Shown one piece after another: positions 32,216 through 41,330 of a stretch of DNA of 42,340 nt; position 1 is the stretch's first letter, and each line of letters opens with the position of its first letter. The translations under genes and the position numbers were made by a program. The notes under the pieces were generated by a model, which did not search any database, was not told where the DNA came from, and worked only from the letters and a program-made list of their open reading frames with translations. Origin of the DNA: Fidelibacterota bacterium (GTDB lineage Bacteria; Pseudomonadota; Alphaproteobacteria; Rhodospirillales; Rhodospirillaceae); assembly GCA_947475295.1 (NCBI GenBank), contig CANJLF010000022.1, forward strand, positions 1-42,340, read 5' to 3'.

Positions 32216-34117
32216 GTGCTGCCGCAAAGTGCCAGCGATGCCGAAGTAGCAAACGCCTACCAAGCGGCCTTGCAGGCGCTGCAGGCCGGGAATCTCGCGC
32301 AGGCCCATGAAATTTGCCGCGCTATCCTGGAAGTCCGTCCCGAACACTTTGACGCGCTGGGTCTGCAAGGCGCCCTTGCCTTGCAGCACGGCGATTTTGA
32401 CGGCGCCATCGATCTTTTAGGGCAGGCGCTGGCGGCCGAGCCGGACAACCCCAATCGCGCGGGCGTTTACAACAATATCGGCATCGCCTTCGCCCGGCTG
32501 CAGCTGTGGCAGGACGCCATCGACTCTTACAAAGAAGCGCTGACCCTGACGCCGGGTAACGGCGGAATCCATTTCAATCTCGCCAATGCCTGGCGCGGTT
32601 TGGGCAACAGCAAGGCTGCCGTTGAAAGCTACGATCAGGCCATTCTGCACAACCCCGCCGCCTACGACGCTTATTACAATCGCGGCGTGACGTTGCGGGA
32701 TTCAAAGCAATATGAAGCAGCGATCGAGAGCTTTCGCCGCGCCATCGAACTCAATCCCGACAACAATCCGCTCTACGGCTTCATGCTTTACACCAAAATG
32801 CAGATTTGCGATTGGTCCGATCTTGAGAGCCACCTGGCCAGGTTGAGCGCGCTCATTGAGAGCGGAAAAAAAGTGACGCAGCCGTTTCCCGTGCTGTCGC
32901 TGTTGGAGTCTCCGCCGCATCAGCGCGCGAGCGCCCAAATATGGGCGGCCAGCGAATGCCGGCCTTCCGCCGATCTCGGCGCTATTCCCGCCTGGACACA
33001 CCGCAAGATTCGCGTCGGCTACTTTTCGATGAATTACAGCGACCACCCGGTGTCCTATCTGATTGCCGGACTTATCGAAGCCCATGACCGGGAGAAGTTT
33101 GAGATTTATGCATTCTCCTACGGGCCCAACACCGGCGACACAATGCGCAAGCGCATGGAAGCCGCCTTTGATCATTTCTTTGATGTGCAGGAAAAGTCCG
33201 ACGCCGGGATCGCCGCCCTGGCCCGGGCCCATGAGATCGACATCGCGGTCGACATGGCGGGCTACACCACCAACGCACGTCCGGGGATTTTTGCCGTGCG
33301 CGCGGCACCCGTGCAGGTCAACTTCGGCTTTCCGGGGACCATGGGCCTCGCGGCGATGGATTACATGATCGCCGACGACGTTTTGGTGCCGCCTAAAAAC
33401 CACGTGTACTATTCAGAGGCCATCGCCGCTCTTCCGAGTTTTCAGCCGAATGACGCCGGGCGGAAGATCGCCGAGCGCACACCGAGCCGGCGTGAGCTTG
33501 GTTTGCCGGAACGGGGCTTTGTCTTTTGCGCCTTCAATAACAGCTACAAAATCACGCCCGAGGCCTTGGATCGCTGGGCGCGCATCCTCACGCGCGTGCC
33601 CGGTAGCGTACTGTGGCTGACCGACAGCGGCCCCAGCGCCACCGGCAATCTACGCCGGGAGGCCTTGCAGAGGGGCATTTCCACCGACCGCCTGATTTTC
33701 GCGCCGCGCGTGGCCTCAAGTGAGGAGCACCTCGCACGATATCGTGCGGCGGATCTATATCTGGATACACGGCCCTATACCGCCCAAGTCACCGCCAGCG
33801 ACGCGCTGTGGGCGGGGCTGCCGCTGCTGACGTGGCCCACGGAAATGTGGTCGGGCCGGGTGTCCGCGAGCCTTCTCTCCGCGCTTGATATGCCTGAGAT
33901 GATCGTGCCGTCGGCGGACGCCTACGAAGCGCTGGCGGTCGAACTTGCGACCCATCCCGACCGACTGGCGCGCATTCGTGAAAAGCTTCAGCGCAATCGT
34001 CTTACCAGCCCGTTATTCAATACGGTGCAGTTTGCCCGCAATCTGGAAGCCGCCTTCACGCAAATGCATGAGCGCGCACTGGCCGGGGTGCCGCCGACGT
34101 ATATTCATATCGCTTAA
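32216..34117 (+). CDS. TPR / O-GlcNAc-transferase-like glycosyltransferase
   Basis: A 633-aa cytoplasmic protein with N-terminal tetratricopeptide repeats (residues ~8-190, for example GVYNNIGIAFARLQLWQDAIDSYKEAL and ending RRAIELNPDN) and a C-terminal OGT/SPINDLY-type GT41 catalytic region. The latter shows SDHPVSYL with His277 in the position of the OGT His, FCAFNNSYKITPEAL and DTRPYTAQVTASDALWAGLP. It probably glycosylates protein Ser/Thr, perhaps flagellin or surface proteins, but acceptors are not known. The start is a GTG at 32216 with a weak ribosome-binding site. It converges with the methyltransferase and overlaps its end by four bases. Confidence 0.9.
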   Translation: MLPQSASDAEVANAYQAALQALQAGNLAQAHEICRAILEVRPEHFDALGLQGALALQHGDFDGAIDLLGQALAAEPDNPNRAGVYNNIGIAFARLQLWQDAIDSYKEALTLTPGNGGIHFNLANAWRGLGNSKAAVESYDQAILHNPAAYDAYYNRGVTLRDSKQYEAAIESFRRAIELNPDNNPLYGFMLYTKMQICDWSDLESHLARLSALIESGKKVTQPFPVLSLLESPPHQRASAQIWAASECRPSADLGAIPAWTHRKIRVGYFSMNYSDHPVSYLIAGLIEAHDREKFEIYAFSYGPNTGDTMRKRMEAAFDHFFDVQEKSDAGIAALARAHEIDIAVDMAGYTTNARPGIFAVRAAPVQVNFGFPGTMGLAAMDYMIADDVLVPPKNHVYYSEAIAALPSFQPNDAGRKIAERTPSRRELGLPERGFVFCAFNNSYKITPEALDRWARILTRVPGSVLWLTDSGPSATGNLRREALQRGISTDRLIFAPRVASSEEHLARYRAADLYLDTRPYTAQVTASDALWAGLPLLTWPTEMWSGRVSASLLSALDMPEMIVPSADAYEALAVELATHPDRLARIREKLQRNRLTSPLFNTVQFARNLEAAFTQMHERALAGVPPTYIHIA

Positions 34118-34833
34118 ACAGGCGGCGCCTTGCGGCAAAGATGAACGATTTCGTCGGCCAGGCGATGGGCCTCGTTCTCCGCGGGCGTGAAACGAATGCG
34201 TTCGGTGACGAATCCGCCCGCACGCAGACGATCCTCAAAATCCATGCCATTGAGGCGCAGGTGCCCCGGCCCGCAAATGCGCTCGACCTCGGCCCTTGGC
34301 ATTTCCACGGGCGGCGTCCAGGTGGTCGCGCGCTCGGGCGAAAGCGGCACCGAAATGACCGCGAGTCCCGCGGGCGCTAAAACGCGGGCGAGTTCGGAGA
34401 TGGCGCGCGCTTCGTCGGCGACATGTTCAAGCACGTGGTTGCAGATGATCAGGTCAAAGGCGCCGCTCGCGAAGTCGATGGCGGTGATATCGACGCGCCG
34501 CTCCGACGTGCGCGTTGGCGCCAGATCGGCGGCGACGTAACCCGGGGTCCCACGCCAAGCGCGATAAAACGCCGCCTCGGGCGCGATGTGGAGCACCCGC
34601 TTTGAGGCAATCGAAAGGCCCGCGCGCCGCAGGAAGAGGCCGATGATGCGGTCGCGCTCGCGCGATCCGCAGTTGGGGCAGCGCCGCTCCCGGCGGCCCG
34701 GGCCGGTCATGAAGTAGCCTGAAAAACCGCAGACCGTGCATTCGCGGCGCCGGCGGCCGGTAAAAAATTGCCCCGGGTCGCGGAAAGTACCGCGCAGCCA
34801 TTCTTCAGCAAGGTGAAACGGGTTTGTGGTCAC
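34114..34833 (-). CDS. Zinc-ribbon plus SAM methyltransferase
   Basis: A 239-aa protein with an N-terminal zinc ribbon (CTVCG, then CPNCGSRERDR, residues ~33-62) and a class I SAM-dependent methyltransferase of the type-11 sort. Motifs are VLHIAPE, VAADL, DIT and DLIICNHVLEHV (post-I region), then LAPAGLAVISVPLSPE. The start is GTG at 34833. Substrate is unknown. Proteins of this shape often lie in glycan or surface polysaccharide loci, so a link with the OGT-like gene it converges on is possible. Confidence 0.85.
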   Translation of the reverse strand: MTTNPFHLAEEWLRGTFRDPGQFFTGRRRRECTVCGFSGYFMTGPGRRERRCPNCGSRERDRIIGLFLRRAGLSIASKRVLHIAPEAAFYRAWRGTPGYVAADLAPTRTSERRVDITAIDFASGAFDLIICNHVLEHVADEARAISELARVLAPAGLAVISVPLSPERATTWTPPVEMPRAEVERICGPGHLRLNGMDFEDRLRAGGFVTERIRFTPAENEAHRLADEIVHLCRKAPPV

Positions 34834-34920
34834 TGTCGCGGGTACCCCGTCCCACAGACTATGTGAAGTCCGGGTTTCGCAATAGATCGCTTTATATATC
34901 GTCCGACGGCTTCGGCGGGA

Positions 34921-35883
34921 TTACTTCAGCGGGATGAGGGCAACCGCGTTGTTGGCATTCATGGGAATAACCAGCTGGTTGGCGCCCGCGTCGTAGCACA
35001 TTGATGCCGGCGAAGGGATACTGTTGGCAATCAGTTCAGCCGGACGATTGGGGGCGATTTTTGAGACGCCGCCCTGACGCACGCTGCTTACGTACTTGGT
35101 ACCGTCGGCCATGATCACCAAGCCGTCGTTGCCGGGTTGGACCGCGTTTTCGGTTTTAAGCAGCTTCCCCGCGGGCGAGAAAGTCAGGACTGCGGTGTCC
35201 CCAATGTTGATGACGACGATATTCCCAGCGTTGTCGAGCGCAATACCGTTCGGCTGGAACAACGGCTTACCGACGAGGAACTCGCTGACAGTGCCATTGG
35301 GCGCGAACTTGAAAACTTTCCAACTCGTCGCATCGGCGGTATCACCGGTTTGCGTGCCGTAAACCGTTCCATCCTTAGCGACTGCAATGTCGTTCAGACC
35401 GGTTGACTGCGGATTAGAGATCTCGCCGGCCGGCGCGCCGGTTTTCATATCGAACTTGCGGATCACCGATACACTGGGATCGTCCGGCCGAGTGCCGCCA
35501 TCACGGTCGGCGACATATAAAAGCCCATTTTGGATATCGCTGCCGGATGGCTGATTGAGCACAAGGCCAGCGCGGGTCGCGCCGATCCACGCTGGCGTAT
35601 GTACGGACCCGTCATGATTGAGCAACGATACGAAACCATCATTGGGCATCCGGTCTTGCCCGACGCCGCGATTGGGAAGGACGATCAGCCCGCGTGTCGC
35701 GTCATACATGCAGCTCTCGGCGGCAACCACACCACCAAAGACCTTCACATTGGAAGACATGGGGGTGAATTTTCCTTCGGCAGTAGCGCCGAGGGGTGTG
35801 CCCGCCGTAAACCCGGCTTGCTGTGCTGAGGCAGCGGATACCGTCATCGCAAGTACGATGGATGCGTAAAGAGCTGTCTTCAT
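34921..35883 (-). CDS. Secreted SMP-30/NHL-like beta-propeller protein
   Basis: A 320-aa secreted protein with a signal peptide (MKTALYASIVLAMTVSAASA-Q). Repeating strand-turn units are seen, with LNDIAVAKDGTVYGTQ, QPNGIALDNAGNIVVINI, NDGLVIMADGTKYVSS and MCYDAGANQLVIPMN, as in SMP-30/gluconolactonase-like or NHL propellers. The start at 35883 follows GGGA and removes a 13-residue extension that lacks signal-like character. Function unknown; a binding or lactonase role is open. Confidence 0.82.
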   Translation of the reverse strand: MKTALYASIVLAMTVSAASAQQAGFTAGTPLGATAEGKFTPMSSNVKVFGGVVAAESCMYDATRGLIVLPNRGVGQDRMPNDGFVSLLNHDGSVHTPAWIGATRAGLVLNQPSGSDIQNGLLYVADRDGGTRPDDPSVSVIRKFDMKTGAPAGEISNPQSTGLNDIAVAKDGTVYGTQTGDTADATSWKVFKFAPNGTVSEFLVGKPLFQPNGIALDNAGNIVVINIGDTAVLTFSPAGKLLKTENAVQPGNDGLVIMADGTKYVSSVRQGGVSKIAPNRPAELIANSIPSPASMCYDAGANQLVIPMNANNAVALIPLK

Positions 35884-36136
35884 GTCTTTCCCTTCCCAAA
35901 TACGTGAACGCCGAGCGATCACTTTAAGCGACTATCTTCCTCATCGTAACTGAAAATGCGGCGCAACTCCTTGGAGGCAAATCTGTTACAGTCTATGGAG
36001 CGCATTCACGCTCGCGGTTCCTTACAGCGACAATGGTCTTATATATAGACGGGAGAAATTGGCGCCCACTCGGGCCGCTAGGCGGCCCTCCGTGGCACTC
36101 ACTTTTTCTAAGCTCGCTATGCTCGCTAAGAAAAAA
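35884..36136. other. Gene-free gap with GC hairpin
   Basis: About 250 bases between the propeller gene and the tRNA fragment. GGGCCGC-TAG-GCGGCCC (36072-36088) is a perfect 7-bp hairpin. A T-rich dyad with repeats of GCTCGCTA lies at 36106-36136. Read on the minus strand these follow the tRNA 3' end and may be its terminators. No open frame is convincing. Confidence 0.5.
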
Positions 36137-36183
36137 TGGTGCCGACGCGCGGAATTGAACCGCGGACCTACTGATTACGAATC
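36137..36183 (-). other. 3' half of tRNA-Thr(CGT): attachment-site scar of the island
   Basis: On the minus strand this is the 3' half of a tRNA: loop TTCGTAA with anticodon CGT (36175-36181), the 3' side of the anticodon stem (TCAGT), variable loop, a perfect T arm (CGCGG-TTCAATT-CCGCG at 36148-36164), acceptor strand CGTCGGC, discriminator A and encoded CCA (36137-36139). The 5' side fails from the anticodon stem outwards: only two or three of five pairs remain, and no GCCGACG acceptor partner or D arm is found in the next 100 bases. It is therefore not a functional gene but the displaced 3' end left by site-specific integration. The intact tRNA should lie beyond the window's right end. Confidence 0.85.
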
Positions 36184-36358
36184 GCCCTAAAGCCCTTTTC
36201 GACCACCTACTCCCTACTACGCCGGACCTACTCAAACCAGTGTTTTTATTGACGGATTCGGCAATTTGGCCGAACATCCTTTGCGCTGGCTTGCGCCGCG
36301 ATTCGCTTCCAGATGCTTCCAAATTGCTTCCGAGCTTTTGGCGGAGAGAGTGTTCAGA

Positions 36359-37555
36359 ATGAGTAGGCTGACAAAACGCTTTGTGGACGCACTCAAGCCC
36401 GCATCGTCAGACTATTTCGCCTGGGACGACGAACTCAAGGGCTTCGGTATTCGTGTTTCGCCTAAGGGCAAGAAGACCTTCCTGATTCAGTATCGGGCCG
36501 CTGGCCGCTCGCGGCGCATGAAGCTTGGTCCCTATGGGGCAGTTACAGCCGACGAAGCCCGCAACCGCGCCAAAACACTCCTTGGAGAGGTAGCCTCAGG
36601 CGAGAATCCGGCGGAAGAGGTCAGCCAACACCGCAAGTCACTCACGGTCTCCGAGGTCTGCGGACGGTTTAAAACGGATCATATCGACGTGCGGCTTAAA
36701 TCCAGTACGGGACGGGATTACAAGGCGATGATCGATAAAGTCATCGTGCCGAAGCTTGGCACCCGCAAGATCATCGACGTGTCACGGGTTGATATATCGG
36801 ACCTGCATCAAGCGATGAAGGACACCCCCTATCAGGCCAATCGCGTTTTCAGCGTCTTGTCGAAATTATTCAACATGGCGGAAATCTGGGGCATGAGGCC
36901 CGACGGTTCCAACCCATGCAGACACGTTAAGAAGTACGTGGAAAAGCGCCGCGAGCGGTTTCTGACACGTGATGAATTGATCAAGCTCGGCGGAGTGTTG
37001 GCGACGGCAGAACGAGACAAGACCGAGACCGAGCACGTAGTCGCGGCGTTTAGGCTTCTCATCTTTACGGGTTGCCGCATGTCGGAAATTCGCGACCTAA
37101 AGTGGGACTACGTAACCAACACGCACCTAGAACTTCCCGACAGCAAGACCGGGGCGCGTATGATCCCTCTCCCGCCCGAGGCCCGCCGTATTCTCAAGAC
37201 CCTCACACGTGCGGGTAAAAATCCCTACGTGATTGTAGGGGAGATTGCCGGACAACAAATGCAAGACCTTGAGAAGCCGTGGCGGCGGATTCGTAAAGCT
37301 GCCGGATTGGAAGACGTTCGCATCCACGATCTGCGCCACACCTACGCCTCCAATGCGATCATGGCCGGGCTGCCTGTGCCGGTTTTGGGTAAGATTCTAG
37401 GACACACCCAGATTCAAACGACCATGCGCTATGTTCACCTAGCCGATAAGCCCGTCCGCGATGCCGCAAACAAGGTGTCCAAGGGCCTTGGCGTCCTGCT
37501 CACGTATAGGCCCAAACGTGGTAAGCGGACAAAGCAAAGCCGGGTAGCGGCCTAA
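36359..37555 (+). CDS. int: Tyrosine site-specific recombinase (P4-type integrase)
   Basis: A 398-aa tyrosine recombinase with N-terminal DUF4102-type arm-binding domain (SRLTKRFVDALKP, FGIRVSPKGKKTFLIQYR), core-binding domain and catalytic domain. The catalytic set is Arg240 (GCRMSEIRDL), His323 and Arg326 (HDLRHTYAS), His349 (LGHTQIQTT) and Tyr358 (MRYVHL); all are present, so the enzyme is likely active. The start is set at 36359, behind GGAGAG; a longer frame from 36266 lacks family support. Position 176 bases from the tRNA fragment is classic for tRNA-targeting islands. The 3' end is overlapped by the first degenerate copy of the ACGTATACGT repeat. Confidence 0.95.
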   Translation: MSRLTKRFVDALKPASSDYFAWDDELKGFGIRVSPKGKKTFLIQYRAAGRSRRMKLGPYGAVTADEARNRAKTLLGEVASGENPAEEVSQHRKSLTVSEVCGRFKTDHIDVRLKSSTGRDYKAMIDKVIVPKLGTRKIIDVSRVDISDLHQAMKDTPYQANRVFSVLSKLFNMAEIWGMRPDGSNPCRHVKKYVEKRRERFLTRDELIKLGGVLATAERDKTETEHVVAAFRLLIFTGCRMSEIRDLKWDYVTNTHLELPDSKTGARMIPLPPEARRILKTLTRAGKNPYVIVGEIAGQQMQDLEKPWRRIRKAAGLEDVRIHDLRHTYASNAIMAGLPVPVLGKILGHTQIQTTMRYVHLADKPVRDAANKVSKGLGVLLTYRPKRGKRTKQSRVAA

Positions 37556-37690
37556 TGGTGTCCGCACGTATACGTGCGCGAGCCCTTTTGCACGTATACG
37601 TGTGACGTGCTCTTCTTACGTATACGTAGACAATCAAAAGCACGCGCCCGCCAAGCATGACACAAAATCCCCAATCTTCACGTATAGGTG
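37501..37690. repeat. Palindromic ACGTATACGT array with exact 26-bp period
   Basis: Three perfect palindromes lie at 37564-37577 (GCACGTATACGTGC), 37591-37602 (CACGTATACGTG) and 37617-37628 (TACGTATACGTA), with centres exactly 26 bp apart. Between the first two copies the spacers end in pyrimidine-rich CCCTTTT and GCTCTTC, so the units are also direct repeats. Degenerate copies, CACGTATAGG, lie at 37501-37510 in the integrase end and at 37679-37690 (CACGTATAGGTG) in the next gene. It could be iterons of an origin, arm-type recombinase sites, or an operator for the next genes. Confidence 0.9.
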
Positions 37691-38388
37691 CCGAATTGCG
37701 CGCACTTTGGGAAAAAGCCACTCCGTTGGACCAGGCACGGTATCGACTTGGCGACCCGACGCAAGTCAAAGAGTACTTCGCGCTTTTGAAACGAAAGCCA
37801 GGCGGGTTTAGTGTTATCGGGACAGTGGTCAATGTCCTAGCGGATATGGCGAAGGACGATATCCCTATTGAATCAGAAATGCGGACCACGCCTGAAGAAC
37901 GAGGCCGATTGAGTCGGCTTCACTCGGCCATTGACGATCATTGTATAGAACGTCTGCAACGCCGCGAGTTGGTCGCACTAGGCTATTCCATACCACGGCA
38001 CCCCGACGATCTGCCGCGCATTGTACCGGCGGAAATACTGACCCTGGGGCATATCAACTTCGGCAGCGACAGTGCGAAAGGTGACGGGCTGAAATTTGAA
38101 GCCGTGCGCGTCATACCTGCGGAGGCATTCACTGAAGCCTTGCCGGTTCGGAATCGGCCCGGTCGTCCATCGAATCGCGAACTTATAAAGAAGGCGTACG
38201 TGGCGTGTCGTGACGAAGGCGTTATCGACTTCGCCAAGCCTCAGAGGGCCGCTATCGAACTTGTTCGCGCACGTATACGTGCGATGTGTCCAACAGAGTA
38301 TGGTTTGGGAAAGGGCTTCGGCCCCGAAGTCGTGCGGGATTGTATCGTGGATGACTTCGCGGCGCGGGCCAGAAACCAGAAACTATAA
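37657..38388 (+). CDS. Uncharacterised island protein
   Basis: A 243-aa soluble, charged protein with no domain I recognise. Notable segments are PTQVKEYFALLKRKPGGFSV and a long helix in LHSAIDDHCIERLQRRELVALGYS, and the phrase PRHPDDLPRIVPAEILTLGHINFGSD. A basic proline-rich stretch, RNRPGRPSNRELIKKAY, resembles AT-hook or linker sequences and is followed by helices. No Shine-Dalgarno is seen. The gene starts within the ACGTATACGT array and carries a further 16-bp copy near its end (38268-38283), so it may encode, or be controlled by, the binder of that repeat. Lower-GC codon use than the chromosome suggests transfer. Confidence 0.6.
   Translation: MTQNPQSSRIGAELRALWEKATPLDQARYRLGDPTQVKEYFALLKRKPGGFSVIGTVVNVLADMAKDDIPIESEMRTTPEERGRLSRLHSAIDDHCIERLQRRELVALGYSIPRHPDDLPRIVPAEILTLGHINFGSDSAKGDGLKFEAVRVIPAEAFTEALPVRNRPGRPSNRELIKKAYVACRDEGVIDFAKPQRAAIELVRARIRAMCPTEYGLGKGFGPEVVRDCIVDDFAARARNQKL
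38268..38283. repeat. Distant 16-bp copy of the palindrome
   Basis: CGCACGTATACGTGCG is a perfect 16-bp palindrome, the longest of the set, 653 bp (centre to centre) from the third array copy and inside the coding sequence of the unknown gene. Confidence 0.9.
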
Positions 38389-38471
38389 ATTCCGAACCAA
38401 TTTACAGTCATTTTTCCGGTGACGCTTCGACAGCACCTTAGCCCCGTTGGCGTACTTGAACGGAGGTTGCG

Positions 38472-38702
38472 ATGCACGTTGCTAATTCAGCGCTGTCGGA
38501 GCGCGAATATCTTGATCAGCTTTTGAACGAACACGATGCCGCGCGGATGCTGGGATTCACGATCCGCGCGCTTCAAAACTGGCGGGTGCGTGGCGGTGGG
38601 CCGCAATTCGTGAAAATCTCCAAGCGGTCGGTTCGTTATCGTCGGCGCGATCTGCTGGCATGGGTAAACAAGCACATCAAAGTTAATACATCACAGGCGT
38701 AG
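38472..38702 (+). CDS. AlpA/excisionase-like helix-turn-helix protein
   Basis: A 76-aa protein with a MerR-like winged helix: NEHDAARMLGFTIRALQNWRVRGGGPQFVKISKRSVRYRRRDLLAWV. Such proteins act as excisionases or activators of integrative elements (AlpA/Xis family). A strong GGAGG lies six bases before the ATG. The following gene begins two bases after its stop, so the two are co-translated. Confidence 0.85.
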   Translation: MHVANSALSEREYLDQLLNEHDAARMLGFTIRALQNWRVRGGGPQFVKISKRSVRYRRRDLLAWVNKHIKVNTSQA

Positions 38703-38704
38703 CC

Positions 38705-39451
38705 ATGGCGAACTTCGGAAGGATTCCGAAGGGTACGGGCTACGGGAAGGTGCCCAAGTTCATATTCCGCCTTCCTGGCGTGCGACCCGGCCCTAAGGCG
38801 CTCTATTGTAGCCTTTGCACAAACGCTTCTCCTGAAGGCATCCTGTGGCGGTCTCTGACAAAGCTGGGGAAGGAGTTCGGCGTTTCGACACGCCAGATTC
38901 AGCGCTGGGTGAACCACCTGGAGCGCGCGGGCGCGCTGGTCCGCATGGGATGGATGGGAACGAGCAACCGCTTTCTGGTCATCCGTGACGAAAAGGGCGT
39001 TCCCTGGGCGAAACGGGAAGCGGCAAAAAACATCGTCGCGCGGCGCGTTACCCGGAGTTCTCGGACGCGGACAGCCGAAGATTCGTGTTTACCAGCTACA
39101 ACGACACCTATGTCGCCCGAACCGGACATAGAAGTCGTGCCAGCCGCGACACCCATGTCGCATAAACATAACCTTACGAACCAAAACAAATTAACAAACC
39201 CACTTGCTCGGCAAGGGGAGAGTAACGCGAGGGCCTTTACGCCCAATTCAAAGACGTGGGGGTTGAAACACCCAAAGCAAGAAAAGCGTGCGGAAGAGGT
39301 TCAATCGGCGCTCAACGCGATGGGGGCCTCGCATGGCTGGGAAATTCTTGCGGCAATGTCCACTGAGCAGATCGCTACGGAATTAGCGCGGTCTCACGGC
39401 CTGCGCCTAACGGAGGAGGAAAAACGCCTGTTTTTGACGTTGGGAACATAG
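38705..39451 (+). CDS. Replication-initiator-like winged-helix protein
   Basis: A 248-aa protein. Its N-terminal domain has a winged helix-turn-helix as in phage and plasmid initiation proteins: PGPKALYCSLCTNASPEGILWRS, then LGKEFGVSTRQIQRWVNHLERAGALVRM. The middle (~115-190) is a polar, low-complexity linker, and the C-terminus forms a small helical domain with EEVQSALNAMGASHGW. It probably acts in replication or regulation of the island. I place it in the helix-turn-helix/DnaD-like group by pattern, not by search. Confidence 0.68.
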   Translation: MANFGRIPKGTGYGKVPKFIFRLPGVRPGPKALYCSLCTNASPEGILWRSLTKLGKEFGVSTRQIQRWVNHLERAGALVRMGWMGTSNRFLVIRDEKGVPWAKREAAKNIVARRVTRSSRTRTAEDSCLPATTTPMSPEPDIEVVPAATPMSHKHNLTNQNKLTNPLARQGESNARAFTPNSKTWGLKHPKQEKRAEEVQSALNAMGASHGWEILAAMSTEQIATELARSHGLRLTEEEKRLFLTLGT

Positions 39452-39468
39452 CCGCATTGGCTGGATTC

Positions 39469-39680
39469 CCGAATTTTCGGATTCCCGGAATTTCGGCCGG
39501 AAAATTCGGAATTTTCAGACCGAGGTTTTCGGCCAAGCCCAGCCTAAATCTGCTGACTTACTCCATATATACCTATTTTCGGCTGGCTCCTGCCGACTTC
39601 TGCCAATTCCGGCTGGGGTTGAGTATGTTTCCTAGTACAATCTGTTTTAGGTGAGGTAGGCGCATGTGGGGATCACAATA
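39469..39680. promoter_or_regulatory. Inverted-repeat-rich region upstream of hsdM
   Basis: This gap has CCGAATTTTC (39469-39478) repeated in inverted orientation as GAAAATTCGG (39500-39509), plus overlapping CCGGAA/TTTCGGCC words and three further TTTTCGGC or TTCCGGCT copies downstream. Many C/G steps with A/T cores suggest binding sites for an autoregulator of the restriction system. There is a CATATATACC stretch near 39564, but no convincing -35/-10 pair. Confidence 0.45.

Positions 39681-41322
<1,642 letters not shown>

Positions 41323-41330
<8 letters not shown>

Noticed and set aside
36137-36240. A complete tRNA-Thr gene on the minus strand
   Set aside because: The 5' acceptor strand GCCGACG and D arm are absent and the anticodon stem fails from the third pair outwards.
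37564-37628. A CRISPR array in the 26-bp repeats
   Set aside because: The conserved part is a 10-12-bp palindrome, spacers are about 14 bp, and there are only three units; no cas genes are near.
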